Assembly: GCA_020638995.1 (NCBI GenBank)
Contig: JACKHM010000001.1
Location: 2,108,001-2,172,000 of the forward strand
Length of the DNA stretch: 64,000 bases
From: Planctomycetaceae bacterium
GTDB lineage: Bacteria > Planctomycetota > Planctomycetia > Pirellulales > Pirellulaceae
Direction: 5' to 3'
The position numbers and the translations under genes were made by a program. Below, piece after piece: positions 32,757-43,800 of the stretch (position 1 is the first letter of the stretch; each line of letters begins with the position of its first letter). The notes below the pieces were generated by a model. It had not been told where the DNA came from, searched no databases, and was given only the letters and a program-made list of their open reading frames with translations.

Positions 32757-34433
32757 CTAGGGCAGCAGGCCATTCGATTTGAGGAATGCGTCAGTCTTGC
32801 GCAGCGTATCCAAATAAAGTTCATGATCGAACATGAGGTAGCCGTGAGCGCCATCCGGGTGTACGTCCAAGCGGCAATCGTTGCCGGCCTTCAGCATCGC
32901 GTTGTGAAAGGCTTGCGCACCGGCGAACGGCGTGACGGTGTCTCCCGTACCGTGAAACACCAGTGCTGGCGGCAGATCGGACCGCACATGGTGCAGCGGC
33001 GAAAGCTCTTGCCACCGCTCGCCGATCTTGGCGTTTCCATAGCCCGCCGTCGAAGTATCGATCACTGGGAATAGCAACACCAATGCGTTTGGCATACAAC
33101 TAACGTCCGTGGCTTCACCGGCTTCGTCAACACCTTCAAACAAAGCGGTTGAAACGGCTACGTGTCCGCCCGCGGAAGCGCCGCTGACAATGATCTTTTG
33201 CGGATCGACATGCAAGTCTTCTGCATGTGCACGGATATAACGGATTGCCGAGCGGCCATCTTTCACACAATCGAAGACGGTCGTCCCCTGTTGTGGGTTC
33301 AGCAATCGGTATTCGACGCTGATTCCAACCATTCCCAATCGAGCATAGTAATCCGCAAAGGGGTACATCCGGCGGGGCTCGCCTCCGGTCCATCCTCCGC
33401 CGTGAATCGTCACGAAGCAAGGCCGACGATCGCTCGACAGCGCGTCGCTCGGTTCAAACACGTGCAAGTGCAGTTCGCGATCACCAATCTTCTTATAGAC
33501 GACTTTGCGGGTCGGCTCGAGCTTTGCTGCGACAATGCGAAGCGTATCGGGTCGTTTGGTGGAGCTCGTCTTCTTGGCATGCAATTGCTTCAGCCACGTA
33601 AGCGACTGTTCCTGCCACGCATCCCACATCGGCCCCTGATAGCCATTCAGGCCATGGCCGCCCGACGGCAGCTCCAGCAACTTCGACGGAACGCGGTGGG
33701 CCTGTAGAGCCTCGTGGAACATTCGGCTGTTCTCGATTGGTACCGGTTGATCGTCGACCGCATGTGCAAGGAATGTCGGTGGCGTCTTTGCAGTCACTTG
33801 CTTCTCGTTCGAGAAGAGCGTGACGAGCTCGTCACTCGGCTCTTCACCGAGCAAGTTGGTTCGCGAACCGCGATGCGTCGTCTCGTCCATCGTGATCACG
33901 GGATAGACGAGTATCATAAAATCTGGTCGGCACCCGAAGTGGTTCACGGGGTCTGTGGCGTGTTCATCGCCCTGATCGAAATGTGTTCCCGCGGTCGACG
34001 CAAGATGTCCGCCCGCCGAGAAACCCATGATGCCGACTTGTTTGGGATCGACGCCCCAGTCCTTTGCGTTGGCGCGCACGGTTCGGATTGCACGTTGAGC
34101 ATCGAGCAGCGGCACATAGGGTCGCCCCGCAGGAAGGCGATATTCAAGCACGACGCCGGTTATTCCGTGCGAGTTCAGCCACTGCGCAATTCCATGTCCC
34201 TCGCCGCCGGTAACTAGCCCCCGATAGCCGCCGCCGGGACAGATGACAACGGTCGTTCCGTTTCCTTTATCCGCACGGTGCACCGTAATCCAAGCATCGG
34301 CTTCCTCGAATTGTGTGTCGTCAATAGGTGCGTGATTGTTCCACAGCGAGATTCGTTGCGGCTCGGCCAGCAAGGGTGAAGCACAGCCGAGCAGGATCAA
34401 CATCGTCAACAGGCGAATATGCGAAGGTCTCAT
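32757..34433 (-). CDS. Secreted tandem alpha/beta hydrolase (two esterase domains)
   Basis: One gene encodes two esterase/lipase domains in series (558 residues). The ATG at 34433 has GGAG 6 bp upstream and opens a signal peptide (SHIRLLTMLILLGCASPLLA); an upstream in-frame start at 34739 adds a non-coding-looking stretch. Domain 1 (about 22-285) has VVICPGGGYRGL, nucleophile Ser in IMGFSAGGHLAS, Asp in AVDDQPVP and His in SGGHGLNGY. Domain 2 (about 290-555) has VTIHGGGWTGGEP, Ser in SGASAGGHVAVS, Asp in HGTGDTVTP and His in DGAHGYLMF. Both triads look intact. Domain architecture suggests a carbohydrate esterase pair. First gene of the three-gene leftward operon. Confidence 0.9.
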   Translation of the reverse strand: MRPSHIRLLTMLILLGCASPLLAEPQRISLWNNHAPIDDTQFEEADAWITVHRADKGNGTTVVICPGGGYRGLVTGGEGHGIAQWLNSHGITGVVLEYRLPAGRPYVPLLDAQRAIRTVRANAKDWGVDPKQVGIMGFSAGGHLASTAGTHFDQGDEHATDPVNHFGCRPDFMILVYPVITMDETTHRGSRTNLLGEEPSDELVTLFSNEKQVTAKTPPTFLAHAVDDQPVPIENSRMFHEALQAHRVPSKLLELPSGGHGLNGYQGPMWDAWQEQSLTWLKQLHAKKTSSTKRPDTLRIVAAKLEPTRKVVYKKIGDRELHLHVFEPSDALSSDRRPCFVTIHGGGWTGGEPRRMYPFADYYARLGMVGISVEYRLLNPQQGTTVFDCVKDGRSAIRYIRAHAEDLHVDPQKIIVSGASAGGHVAVSTALFEGVDEAGEATDVSCMPNALVLLFPVIDTSTAGYGNAKIGERWQELSPLHHVRSDLPPALVFHGTGDTVTPFAGAQAFHNAMLKAGNDCRLDVHPDGAHGYLMFDHELYLDTLRKTDAFLKSNGLLP

Positions 34434-34576
34434 GGTATCTCCGGCGAAAGGAACTTCACGAAAGGAATCGACAACTGAGATGATGCAGGGCGCAGAGCCA
34501 CTTGGCAAGTAATTCACGCAAAAAGAGTTTGCCCGCGAACTTCTCGCCGGATTCCGAACTACAGCCGCTAAGCCGT

Positions 34577-34605
34577 TTGACAGCCTAAACTTTGTGCCCC
34601 ATGAT
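34577..34605 (+). promoter_or_regulatory. Possible sigma70-type promoter for the NfeD-like/flotillin pair
   Basis: TTGACA at 34577-34582, a 17-bp spacer and CATGAT at 34600-34605 lie about 83 bp before the NfeD-like start. The -35 box is perfect and the -10 box matches four of six. Planctomycete promoters are poorly defined, so this is tentative. Confidence 0.35.
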
Positions 34606-34687
34606 GCGCAAGGACACGCCAACTCAAGAATGGCTTTCCGACGGCGAATAACGCTTGACTCAACCACCAAGCTCAGAGGTATGCCCA

Positions 34688-35311
34688 ATGACCACGATCT
34701 TTCTAGTCTGTGCAGTAGTTGGTGGAACGATCCTGGCATTTCAATTTGTCATGACCTTTGCTGGGTTCGGTGATGACGGGCTTGATGTTGCTGACGATGT
34801 TCCAGATTCTTTCGACTCGTACCTGGAAACGGATGCCTTTGACGGCGATCTCGAAGTGGGAGATCCGCACGGATCGACATCCATGTTTGGTGTTCTGTCG
34901 TTGAGGACCGTGGTGGCGGCACTGACCTTCTTTGGAATTGGCGGGATGGCTGCCCAGTCAGGTGGTCTGTCGGCGCCAGCGCAATTGACGATAGCCGTCG
35001 TGGCGGGTCTGGCTGCGTTGTACGGAGTGTACTACTTGATGCGAGCCGTTTATCGCCTGGGCCAATCCGGTAACCTCCGCATTACTAATGCGATCGGACG
35101 AACCGCGACGGTCAATGTATCCGTGCCAGCCAACAACGACGGACAAGGGAAAGTGCAACTAAAGATTCAGGATCGGTTAGAGGAGTTCGCTGCGGTAACT
35201 TCTAACGGCGAGAAACTTAGTTCAGGTGCTAAGGTTGTTGTAGTCCGTGTTGTCAGCGGCAATACGTTGGAAGTTGAACCGCTCGTGGAATCGGCCGAGA
35301 CGACGGCCTAG
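34688..35311 (+). CDS. NfeD/YqiJ-like membrane protein
   Basis: A 207-residue integral membrane protein. The ATG at 34688 has AGAGG about 8 bp before it; the frame opens upstream at a TTG. The first helix (about 3-25) is followed by an acidic loop (DDGLDVADDVPDSFDSYLETD), then two helices (about 73-90 and 98-122) and a soluble C-terminal OB-like domain (about 130-207: GRTATVNVSVPANNDGQGKVQLK). This is the layout of NfeD-type partners of flotillins, and a flotillin gene starts 66 bp downstream. NfeD-like partners are thought to organise membrane microdomains with the flotillin. Function here is inferred from this pairing. Confidence 0.88.
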   Translation: MTTIFLVCAVVGGTILAFQFVMTFAGFGDDGLDVADDVPDSFDSYLETDAFDGDLEVGDPHGSTSMFGVLSLRTVVAALTFFGIGGMAAQSGGLSAPAQLTIAVVAGLAALYGVYYLMRAVYRLGQSGNLRITNAIGRTATVNVSVPANNDGQGKVQLKIQDRLEEFAAVTSNGEKLSSGAKVVVVRVVSGNTLEVEPLVESAETTA

Positions 35312-35377
35312 AGCAATCACCATTGCAGCGCCTTGACGGCGCCCATATGTATCCCAAATGAACGAGGAGATCTCGAT

Positions 35378-36964
35378 ATGCAATCGATTCTTTTGCTAGG
35401 CCAATCCATTAGCGATCCCTGGGTTCGTTGGGTCGGAGCCGGTGTACTCGCTCTGATGGTGATCTGCGTGATGCTGTTCATGGCGATCGCCAAATTCTAT
35501 CGCCGCTGCCCCAGCAATCGGGTGTTGGTGATTTACGGACGAACAGGGAAGGGCAAAGCGTCTCGCACGATCCACGGTGGTGCCTCGTTCGTCGTTCCGC
35601 TGATCCAGGATTACGCTTATTTGAGTTTGGAACCGATTCAGATCGAAGTGCCTTTACGAGGTGCGTTGTCCGCGGAGAACATCCGCGTCAATGTACCTAG
35701 CGTATTCACCGTCGCAATCGACACAAAGCCGGACGTCATGCAGAACGCGGCTATTCGATTGCTGGGTCTGTCCGTGGGCGAGATTCGCAAGCAGGCCGAA
35801 GAAATCATCTTCGGTCAGCTTCGCCAAGTCATCGCGTCGATGGGAATCGAAGAGATCAACCGCGATCGAGACACCTTTTTACAACACATTCAAACTTCGC
35901 TTGAACCCGAACTCAGCAAGATCGGTTTACAGCTGATCAACGTCAACATCACGGACATCACCGACGAGTCGGGATACATCGACGCGATTGGCCAAAAGGC
36001 AGCATCAGAAGCGATCCAGAAGGCACGCGGTGATGTTGCCGACAACGAGCGGATGGGCGAAACCCGTGTCGCCGCGGCGGAACGCGACAAAGCCATTCAA
36101 GTGTCCAACGCCCAAAGGGATCAATCGATCGGTACTCGCGAAGCACAACGCGACCAAGCCGTCCGTGTTGCCGATCTGGAAAAAGAGCAAGTAGTCGGCG
36201 AGAAGGAAGCCGCGTTCGAACGCGAGGCGGCGGTGAAAGATGCCGAGCGTCAAATGCGTATTCGTGTTGCCGATGCGGATGCGGTTGCTATTGAAGGCGA
36301 GAACGCATCGCAGGCCAAGATCGCTGCGTCGCAAGCCGAATTGGCTGTGCGCCGCGCCGAGGCGTTCCAACTAGGTGAAGGCCGCAAGAAGGAGGCCGAG
36401 GCAGCAGTTCTGGAAGTCCAAAACCGGGCCATGGCCAAGGCGGCCATCGCCGAGGCCGAACGTATCGAAGCCGAACAACGCGCCCAACTGGAAGCGAAAG
36501 CGAAAGCGGAAAAGGCCAAAATGATCGTCGATGCCGAAGCAGCCGCAGAGCGAGTTCGGATCAACGCTCAAGCCGAGGCAGATGCAATCTTCGCGAAACT
36601 CGATGCGGAGGCACGCGGTCAGTTCGAGATCTTGGCCAAAAAGGGACAGGGTTTGCAACAGATCGTCGCGGCCTGCGGTGGATCGAAGGAAGCGTTCCAG
36701 ATGCTGATGCTCGAACACCTCGACAACTTGGCCGAAGCATCGTCCAAAGCAATCTCGAATATCAAATTCGACAAGATCGTGGTGTGGGAAAATGGCGGCA
36801 AGAACGGTCGGACCAATACAGCCGACTTCATCAGCGGCATGGCCAAGACTTTGCCTCCCATGATGCAAGTCATGAAAGACATCGGCGGTGTCGAACTGCC
36901 TGAGTCGATGATCCGCTTCGCTGGTGATCCCGCTGCCAAGGAAAGCGAAACGCCTGCGACGTAG
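35378..36964 (+). CDS. Flotillin/SPFH-domain protein (YqiK-like)
   Basis: A 528-residue bacterial flotillin. The ATG at 35378 follows GAGGAGA with 7-bp spacing; the earlier in-frame codon at 35333 is not needed. A membrane anchor lies at about 18-40 (GAGVLALMVICVMLFMAIA). An SPFH domain follows at about 48-220 (SNRVLVIYGRTG, GGASFVVPLIQDYAYLSL). A long Ala/Glu-rich coiled coil lies at about 225-415 with repeated AEAER/AQRDQ motifs, and a conserved C-terminal part contains LDNLAEASSKAISNIKFDKIVVWENG. It scaffolds membrane microdomains in characterised bacteria. The upstream NfeD-like gene forms the usual partner pair. It is convergent with pyrE. Confidence 0.95.
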   Translation: MQSILLLGQSISDPWVRWVGAGVLALMVICVMLFMAIAKFYRRCPSNRVLVIYGRTGKGKASRTIHGGASFVVPLIQDYAYLSLEPIQIEVPLRGALSAENIRVNVPSVFTVAIDTKPDVMQNAAIRLLGLSVGEIRKQAEEIIFGQLRQVIASMGIEEINRDRDTFLQHIQTSLEPELSKIGLQLINVNITDITDESGYIDAIGQKAASEAIQKARGDVADNERMGETRVAAAERDKAIQVSNAQRDQSIGTREAQRDQAVRVADLEKEQVVGEKEAAFEREAAVKDAERQMRIRVADADAVAIEGENASQAKIAASQAELAVRRAEAFQLGEGRKKEAEAAVLEVQNRAMAKAAIAEAERIEAEQRAQLEAKAKAEKAKMIVDAEAAAERVRINAQAEADAIFAKLDAEARGQFEILAKKGQGLQQIVAACGGSKEAFQMLMLEHLDNLAEASSKAISNIKFDKIVVWENGGKNGRTNTADFISGMAKTLPPMMQVMKDIGGVELPESMIRFAGDPAAKESETPAT

Positions 36965-37007
36965 GATGCTGGCGATACAACTTGACAAGGGCCGGCCAGT
37001 GCAACGG

Positions 37008-37565
37008 CTACTCGCCGGTCTCAGGCTCGATGCCAAAGTCGCGAATCGTCAGCAGCGACCGCAACGGATATCCTCGCTCGGCAAAGATCTCGGCCGCACC
37101 TGCGAGTCGATCAACGATCGAGATCACTCCGACAACTTTCAACCCAGCAGCCTCGGCTTTATCGATCGCCTTCAGCGAGCTTCCACCGGTGGTTGTGGTG
37201 TCTTCCACGATCACCGCCGTGTCGCCGGGTTCGACAGGCCCCTCGACATCGCGGCCTTTGCCATGCTCCTTGGATTCCTTGCGGACAATGAAACCCTTGA
37301 TGGGTTTGTTCTGTTGCCCAGCAACTGTGATCACAGCCGCGGTGATGGGATCGGCTCCAATCGCCATACCGCCAACGGCCTGCGGCAGGTCATCACCCAG
37401 CAACTCAAGAATCCCTTCGGCGATCAGATTCGCACCGCGCGGATGCAATGTCACTTTGCGGCAATCCAAGTAAAACGACGCCTTCTTGCCCGACGCGAGC
37501 GTAAAGTCGCCGAACTCGAGCGCGTATTCACGAATCAAATTGATCAAGGCTTGTTTGTCGTACAA
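37008..37565 (-). CDS. pyrE: Orotate phosphoribosyltransferase
   Basis: Converts orotate and PRPP to OMP in pyrimidine synthesis; 185 residues from a TTG at 37565. The start is set by a very strong GAGGAGGAG ribosome binding site about 7 bp upstream and by the family N-terminus LYDKQALINLIREYALEFGDF. The frame continues to 37685, but those extra 40 residues match nothing in the family. Motifs are FTLASGKKASFYLDCRK, GGMAIGADPITAAV, GFIVRKESKEHGKG (mobile catalytic loop) and the PRPP-binding VIVEDTTTTGGS. Cytosolic. It is divergent from the first giant gene, with about 290 bp between the two starts, and convergent with the flotillin gene. Confidence 0.96.
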   Translation of the reverse strand: MYDKQALINLIREYALEFGDFTLASGKKASFYLDCRKVTLHPRGANLIAEGILELLGDDLPQAVGGMAIGADPITAAVITVAGQQNKPIKGFIVRKESKEHGKGRDVEGPVEPGDTAVIVEDTTTTGGSSLKAIDKAEAAGLKVVGVISIVDRLAGAAEIFAERGYPLRSLLTIRDFGIEPETGE

Positions 37566-37671
37566 GGTTGCTCCTCCTCGGCAAGGGGCGGTTGAGTTAT
37601 GCAGCGTTGATACCGCGCCGGTGACGTGACAAAAAGGGGGCATGGGCGAGTTGGTTTTTTGATTGTATCGG

Positions 37672-37685
37672 GTGATTTCGATCAC
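37672..37685. promoter_or_regulatory. CRP/FNR-like palindrome GTGAT-N4-ATCAC
   Basis: GTGAT at 37672-37676 and ATCAC at 37681-37685 flank TTCG, giving the GTGA-N6-TCAC core of CRP/FNR-family sites. It lies 107 bp upstream of the pyrE start and 51 bp before the short leader ORF of the first giant gene. It could also fold as an RNA hairpin. Regulator unknown. Confidence 0.35.
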
Positions 37686-37735
37686 TAGACTGGTGGGGGT
37701 AGAGTCAGTCGCAGTCGATGGCTCAAGTGCTCGTC

Positions 37736-37795
37736 ATGAATGGCGATGCTTGCTTTGCAAACTCCGTCATCCATCGGTCCGATGGATTTTCTTAG
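37736..37795 (+). CDS. Possible 19-residue leader peptide upstream of giant gene 1
   Basis: This short ORF encodes M-N-G-D-A-C-F-A-N-S-V and ends at TAG, 61 bp before the giant gene's ATG. The first nine residues match M-T-G-D-A-T-F-A-N of a short ORF at the same place before the second giant gene. Codons for Phe and Ala differ synonymously between the two. No clear ribosome binding site precedes it. It may be a translated leader peptide, or the match may reflect a conserved DNA element; see the findings. Confidence 0.35.
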   Translation: MNGDACFANSVIHRSDGFS

Positions 37796-37856
37796 GAGAC
37801 TCACCTTACTTGCGTCGAGCGATTTGGTCGGCGCCAACCAATTCGAGGTTCCAGCA

Positions 37857-40800
37857 ATGGCAATCAAGAGAAAGCAACGCAAGTGGGCAGCACGACTCCA
37901 TCGAACAAACTTAGATCGACGCCAACGACGGCTGCGTTTATACGAACAACTCGAACCGCGATTGTTACTCGCGGTCGTCGATTGGGCAGGTGACATTCCT
38001 GACGGCACCGTCTGGACTAGCGAAGATGTTCATCGGCTCACGTCAGATGTACGCGTTCCCCCCGGTTCAACGCTGACGATCGATCCGGGTACCTTGGTAC
38101 AGGCAGAGGTCTTTGATGGGATCGAGCTGTTGGTTGAAGGGACCCTCATTGCCGATGGCACAACTGGCTCGCCAATTGTTTTCTCATCCGTACGCGACGA
38201 CAGCGGACTCGACGGCGAAATCGGCACAGCCGACGACGTCGATACGAATGGCAGCTCGACGGGGCCAGGCCGAGGGAACTGGGATGGCGTGCGATTTGCC
38301 GCGACCAGCAGCGGCAATGTTCTCGATTATATCGAGGTGCGCTACGCTGGCGCCGGAGTGGCAAATGCGGCGCTGGTTGTCGAGAGCAATTTGTCGGTCA
38401 CCAATTTGACTGTCCGTGAATCATCGACAACCGGGATCCACTTCAACGCCAGCAACCCTACGCTCACGGGAGTCGCGTTGAAAGACAACTCAGGCGCCGC
38501 GGCCAGCATGGACCTCGGTTCGAACCCTGCGATAACCGGGGTCACGCTCACAAACAATGGCGTCAACGCTTTGGTGTTGGAAGCAGGCGAATTGCCCATT
38601 GACGGGTTCTGGGACGATCCTGACATCCCCTACCGCTTGACTGGTGATGTGACGGTGCCGGCAGGCAAGACGTTGACAATTGGTGCTGGCCAAATCGTGG
38701 CAGGGCGGCACGCATTCGGTGACGAGTTGCTGGTCGATGGCACGTTGATCGCCAATGGAACAGCCGCAGCTCCAGTCATTTTTACATCCGAACGCGACAG
38801 TTCCATTGCCATCGACATCGACAATGGTTCGAGTGCTCCCGGTAGAGGCAACTGGGACGGTGTACGGTTGAGCGCAGGAAGCATGGGGAATCTGCTGGAC
38901 CACGTCGAAATCCGGCACGCGGGGGCAGTCACAGCCGCATTGATTACAGCGGGTGGGCTCACGATGCGCGACAGCGTCATTCGGGAATCCAACACGTTTG
39001 GGATCCGGATTACAGGCAGTAATCCGGCGATCACCAACATAACATTGCAGAACAACACATTCGGCGCAGCCAGCATGGACTTGGCGTCGAATCCGTCAAT
39101 CTCGGGCGTCACACTTCAAAACAACGGTACCAACGCGTTAGCCTTGGACCCGGGGGAACTACCCAGCGACGGGTTCTGGGACGATCCTGACATCCCCTAC
39201 CGCCTGACCGGTGATGTGACGGTGCCGACCGGAAAGACATTAACGGTTGGTGCTGGCCAGATCGTGGCGGGACGCGCCGCGTTTGGTGACGAGTTGCATG
39301 TCAACGGCACGCTGATCGCCGACGGCACAACCGCAGCCCCGATTATCTTCACATCGGATCGCGACAGTTCGATTCCGTTCAACATCGACAATGCTTCCAC
39401 CGGTCCTGGCCGCGGCAATTGGGATGGCGTGCGTTTGAACGCAGGCAGCACGGGGAACCTACTGGACCACGTCGAATTCCGTTACGCCGGTAATGGGGCT
39501 GCGGCGCTCGTCACATCCGGCGCATTAACGATGAGCGACAGCGCGATCCGAGAGTCTGGTACGTCCGGCATGCGCATTACCGGTAGCACCCCAGCCATCA
39601 CAAACATCACGCTACAGAATAATTCTCACGCCGCGATCAGCATGGATCTGGGCTCGAATCCGTCCATAGTTGGTGTCATCTTGGAGAACAACGGTACGAA
39701 CGCACTGGCCTTGGACCCAGGCGAATTGCCCAGCGACGGGTTCTGGGACGATCCTGACATTCCCTACCGCTTGACCGGTGATGTGACGGTGCCGACCGGA
39801 AAGACATTAACGGTTGGTGCTGGCCAAATCGTGGCAGGGCGGCACGCATTCGGTGACGAGTTGCTGGTCGATGGCACGTTGATCGCCAATGGAACAGCCG
39901 CAGCTCCAGTCATTTTTACATCCGAACGCGACAGTTCCATTGCCATCGACATCGACAATGGTTCGAGTGCTCCCGGTAGAGGCAACTGGGACGGTGTACG
40001 GTTGAGCGCAGGAAGCATGGGGAATCTGCTGGACCACGTCGAAATCCGGCACGCGGGGGCAGTCACAGCCGCATTGATTACAGCGGGTGGGCTCACGATG
40101 CGCGACAGCGTCATTCGGGAATCCAACACGTTTGGGATCCGGATTACAGGCAGTAATCCGGCGATCACCAACATAACATTGCAGAACAACACATTCGGCG
40201 CAGCCAGCATGGACTTGGCGTCGAATCCGTCAATCTCGGGCGTCACACTTCAAAACAACGGTACCAACGCGTTAGCCTTGGACCCGGGGGAACTACCCAG
40301 CGACGGGTTCTGGGACGATCCTGACATCCCCTACCGCCTGACCGGTGATGTGACGGTGCCGACCGGAAAGACATTAACGGTTGGTGCTGGCCAGATCGTG
40401 GCGGGACGCGCCGCGTTTGGTGACGAGTTGCATGTCAACGGCACGCTGATCGCCGACGGCACAACCGCAGCCCCGATTATCTTCACATCGGATCGCGACA
40501 GTTCGATTCCGTTCAACATCGACAATGCTTCCACCGGTCCTGGCCGCGGCAATTGGGATGGCGTGCGTTTGAACGCAGGCAGCACGGGGAACCTACTGGA
40601 CCACGTCGAATTCCGTTACGCCGGTAATGGGGCTGCGGCGCTCGTCACATCCGGCGCATTAACGATGAGCGACAGCGCGATCCGAGAGTCTGGTACGTCC
40701 GGCATGCGCATTACCGGTAGCACCCCAGCCATCACAAACATCACGCTACAGAATAATTCTCACGCCGCGATCAGCATGGATCTGGGCTCGAATCCGTCCA

Positions 40801-43800
40801 TTGTTGGCGTCGCTTTGGAAAACAACGGCGTGAATGCGCTGGCGTTAGATGCAGGGGAATTGCCTGGCGATGGATTCTGGGACGATCCTGACATCCCCTA
40901 CCGTTTGTCGGGCGATGTGACGGTGCCGACCGGAAAGACATTAACGGTTGGTGCTGGCCAGGTCGTGGCAGGGCGGCACGCATTCGGTGACGAGTTGCTG
41001 GTCGATGGCACATTGATCGCCAATGGAACAGCCGCAGCTCCAGTCATTTTCACATCCGAACGCGACGGCACGGTTCCAGACAACATCGACAATACCTCGA
41101 ACAGTCCTGGCCGCGGCAACTGGGATGGCGTGCGTTTGAACGCAGGAAGCACGAGGAACCTACTGGACCACGTCGAAATTCGGTACGCCGGTGCCAACAC
41201 TGCCGCGCTCCTTGCCTCCGGTGAACTGACGATGAGCGACAGCGCGGTACGAGAGTCTGGTACGTCCGGCATGCGCATTACCGGTAGCACCCCAGCCATC
41301 ACAAACATCACGCTACAGAATAATTCTCACGCCGCGATCAGCATGGACCTGGCGTCGAATCCGGCGATCTCGGGCGTCACCCTGCAGAATAATGGTAAGA
41401 ACGCGCTGACGTTGGATTCGGGTACGATCGATGCGAGTACGTCGTGGAACAACCCAGGTCTGCCGTATCTTCTGACGAACGATGTCACCGTTGCGTCCGG
41501 CCAAAGGCTGACGATCGGCGCGGGGCAAGTCGTCGTAGCACAAGCCTTCGCCGACATCGAACTGATTGTCGAGGGGACACTCCATGCCGAGGGGACACCC
41601 AGCCAGCGCATCGTCTTTACCTCTGAGCGCGATACGGTCGATGGAATTAACTTCGATAATTCGCCCAACTCACCCGGTCGAGGAAATTGGGGTGGCATTC
41701 GATTCGATCCTGGCAGCGTCAACAACTTGTTGTCTCGAGTCGAAGTGCGCTTCGCAGGTGCAAACCAAGGCGCGGTCAAGGTCGTCGATGCGACATTGGA
41801 ACTCGAAGCGGCCAGGATCATCGAATCCGGCAACCACGCCGTTCATGTCACGGATCGCGCAACCGTCGACATCCGCAACAGCATCATCGCGAGAAACAGC
41901 TTCTCGGCAATTCGAGCCGACAATCGGTCGACTGTCTCGCTAACCAACAACACACTTGTCGCAAACAATACCGGAGTCGAAGCCGATGGGCTAGGCACGC
42001 TCGTTTCCGCGACAAACAACTTGATCACAAATCATGCAAGCAGTGGGATCAGTCGCTCGAATCGAGCCAATTTGGATCTTAATTTCAATGATGTTTTCAA
42101 TCGCGGCTTTAACATCCTTGACTATCGTGGGCTGATCGACCTCACGGGCACTGATGGAAACATCTCGGTTGATCCAATGTACGTCGATTTCTCTTCCAAC
42201 GACTTCCATCTGCAACCCGATTCGCCAGTCATTGACGCCGGCACCAGCAGCGGAACACCGCAAGACGACTTTGATTTCAACTGGCGAGTCGACAATCCTA
42301 CGGTTGATAATACCGGTGACGGACCCGAACCGTTTTACGATTTGGGCGCTCTCGAAGTGTCAGATCGCGCGCGACAAGTCAGTCACCGTCCTGTCCGCGA
42401 TGTGGCACAGATTGTCAAACGCGCAGTCTTCACCTTTCGCGACGAGATGGATCGCTCAAGTTTCACCCTTGCCGATGACATTCTCGCCGCTACTGGTCCC
42501 GTCGGCTCGTTTGTCATCACAGGATCGGAGTGGTTGAACGACTCGCAACTCGCCATTACTTTCGTACCACAAGCCGCAGCCGGTACTTACGAACTCTTGC
42601 TGGCTCCCACGATTAACAATCTTGACGGCTTACCACTCGACATCGACGTCGATTCGCAACGTGGCGAAGCCAGCGATGATCAATACGCGGGCACATGGAC
42701 CATCGTTCCGCCGCGGATCTTGCACCACGATCCCTCTGGGTCCGTGAATCCTACAGTCAGTCAGTTGACTCTTACATTCGATCGTCAGATGGACGTGAGC
42801 ACATTCGACGTCGCTGAAGATATCATCAGCTTCGAGGGACCTGAAGGAAGTGTTGTCGTTTCGGGATCGCGCTGGCTTGACGAGCGCACGCTTGCTTTGG
42901 ACTTCGCCGCGCAAGATGTGCTGGGCTACTATGAGCTCATCATTGGTCCCAACATTATTGATATCGGCGACAACTTGCTGGATCAGAATCAAAATCGGAT
43001 TGCGGGCGAAGTACCGTCCGATTATTACCAAGCCAACTTCACTTTGGCGGACATCATTACTGTGTCTGGAGCGATCTCTTCAGATACGACTTGGAGTGGA
43101 ATCGTCATTGTCGAGGCAGATGTTGAAATCACTGGAGGAGCCACGCTAACGATCGCTCCTGGCACGATCATCAAGCTAGAAAGTCTGACTTCCTTGACAG
43201 TTGAATCCGGAGCGACATTGAACTCAAATGGAACCGCAGCCCAACCAGTCGTCGTCACTTCAGTCGTCGACGACAGCGTGGGTGGCGACACAAATCGAGA
43301 CGGCGAGCGGACCGAACCATTTGCCGGAGACTGGGAACGAATCGACATCGCGGGTGGTACAGCGAACTTCAACCACACGACGCTTGCATACGGAGGAGGC
43401 AGCCCATCTGGTTCGTGGCAAGCGTCGGCAAGCATTCGGACGCGGAGTGATGCTTCCGTCACGATTGTGAACTCAAACATCGTCGAATCGTTCTTTGACG
43501 GCATACTCGTGCAAGGCGGTCTGACGACAATCACGAATTCGGTTATTGAGAGCACAGATCGCGGTGTTGTGGCGTGGTTGAGCAGCAGCGAAGTCGAAGT
43601 CCTGAACAGTACCTTTTACGACAATCGCATTGGGCTGCTCGGTCACGGCGGCACCTTAAACGTCGTAAATTCACTCGTCATCGACAGCATTGAATTCGGC
43701 ATCGACAACGACATCAACCCTGATCCAACCGTTAGCTTCTCGAACATCTATACCCCGAATGGCAGCGATACTCGCGGCTTCCCTGATCCAATTGGCAGCG

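Noticed and set aside
34434..34739. N-terminal extension of the tandem hydrolase
   Set aside because: The ATG at 34433 has GGAG and a signal peptide; the extension would bury the signal and overlaps the NfeD-like promoter region.
37740..37856. Upstream in-frame extension of giant protein 1 (39 residues)
   Set aside because: GAGG 8 bp before the ATG at 37857 and the usual basic N-terminus before LEPRLLLA favour the later start; the extension overlaps the putative leader ORF.
38600..41450. Regularly spaced repeats that could suggest a CRISPR array
   Set aside because: The period is 567 bp and the repeats are translated in frame as beta-helix units.
38490..41833. Several antisense ORFs of 80-170 codons repeated at 1134-bp intervals
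   Set aside because: They repeat only because the sense strand is duplicated; none has a family motif or start signal.
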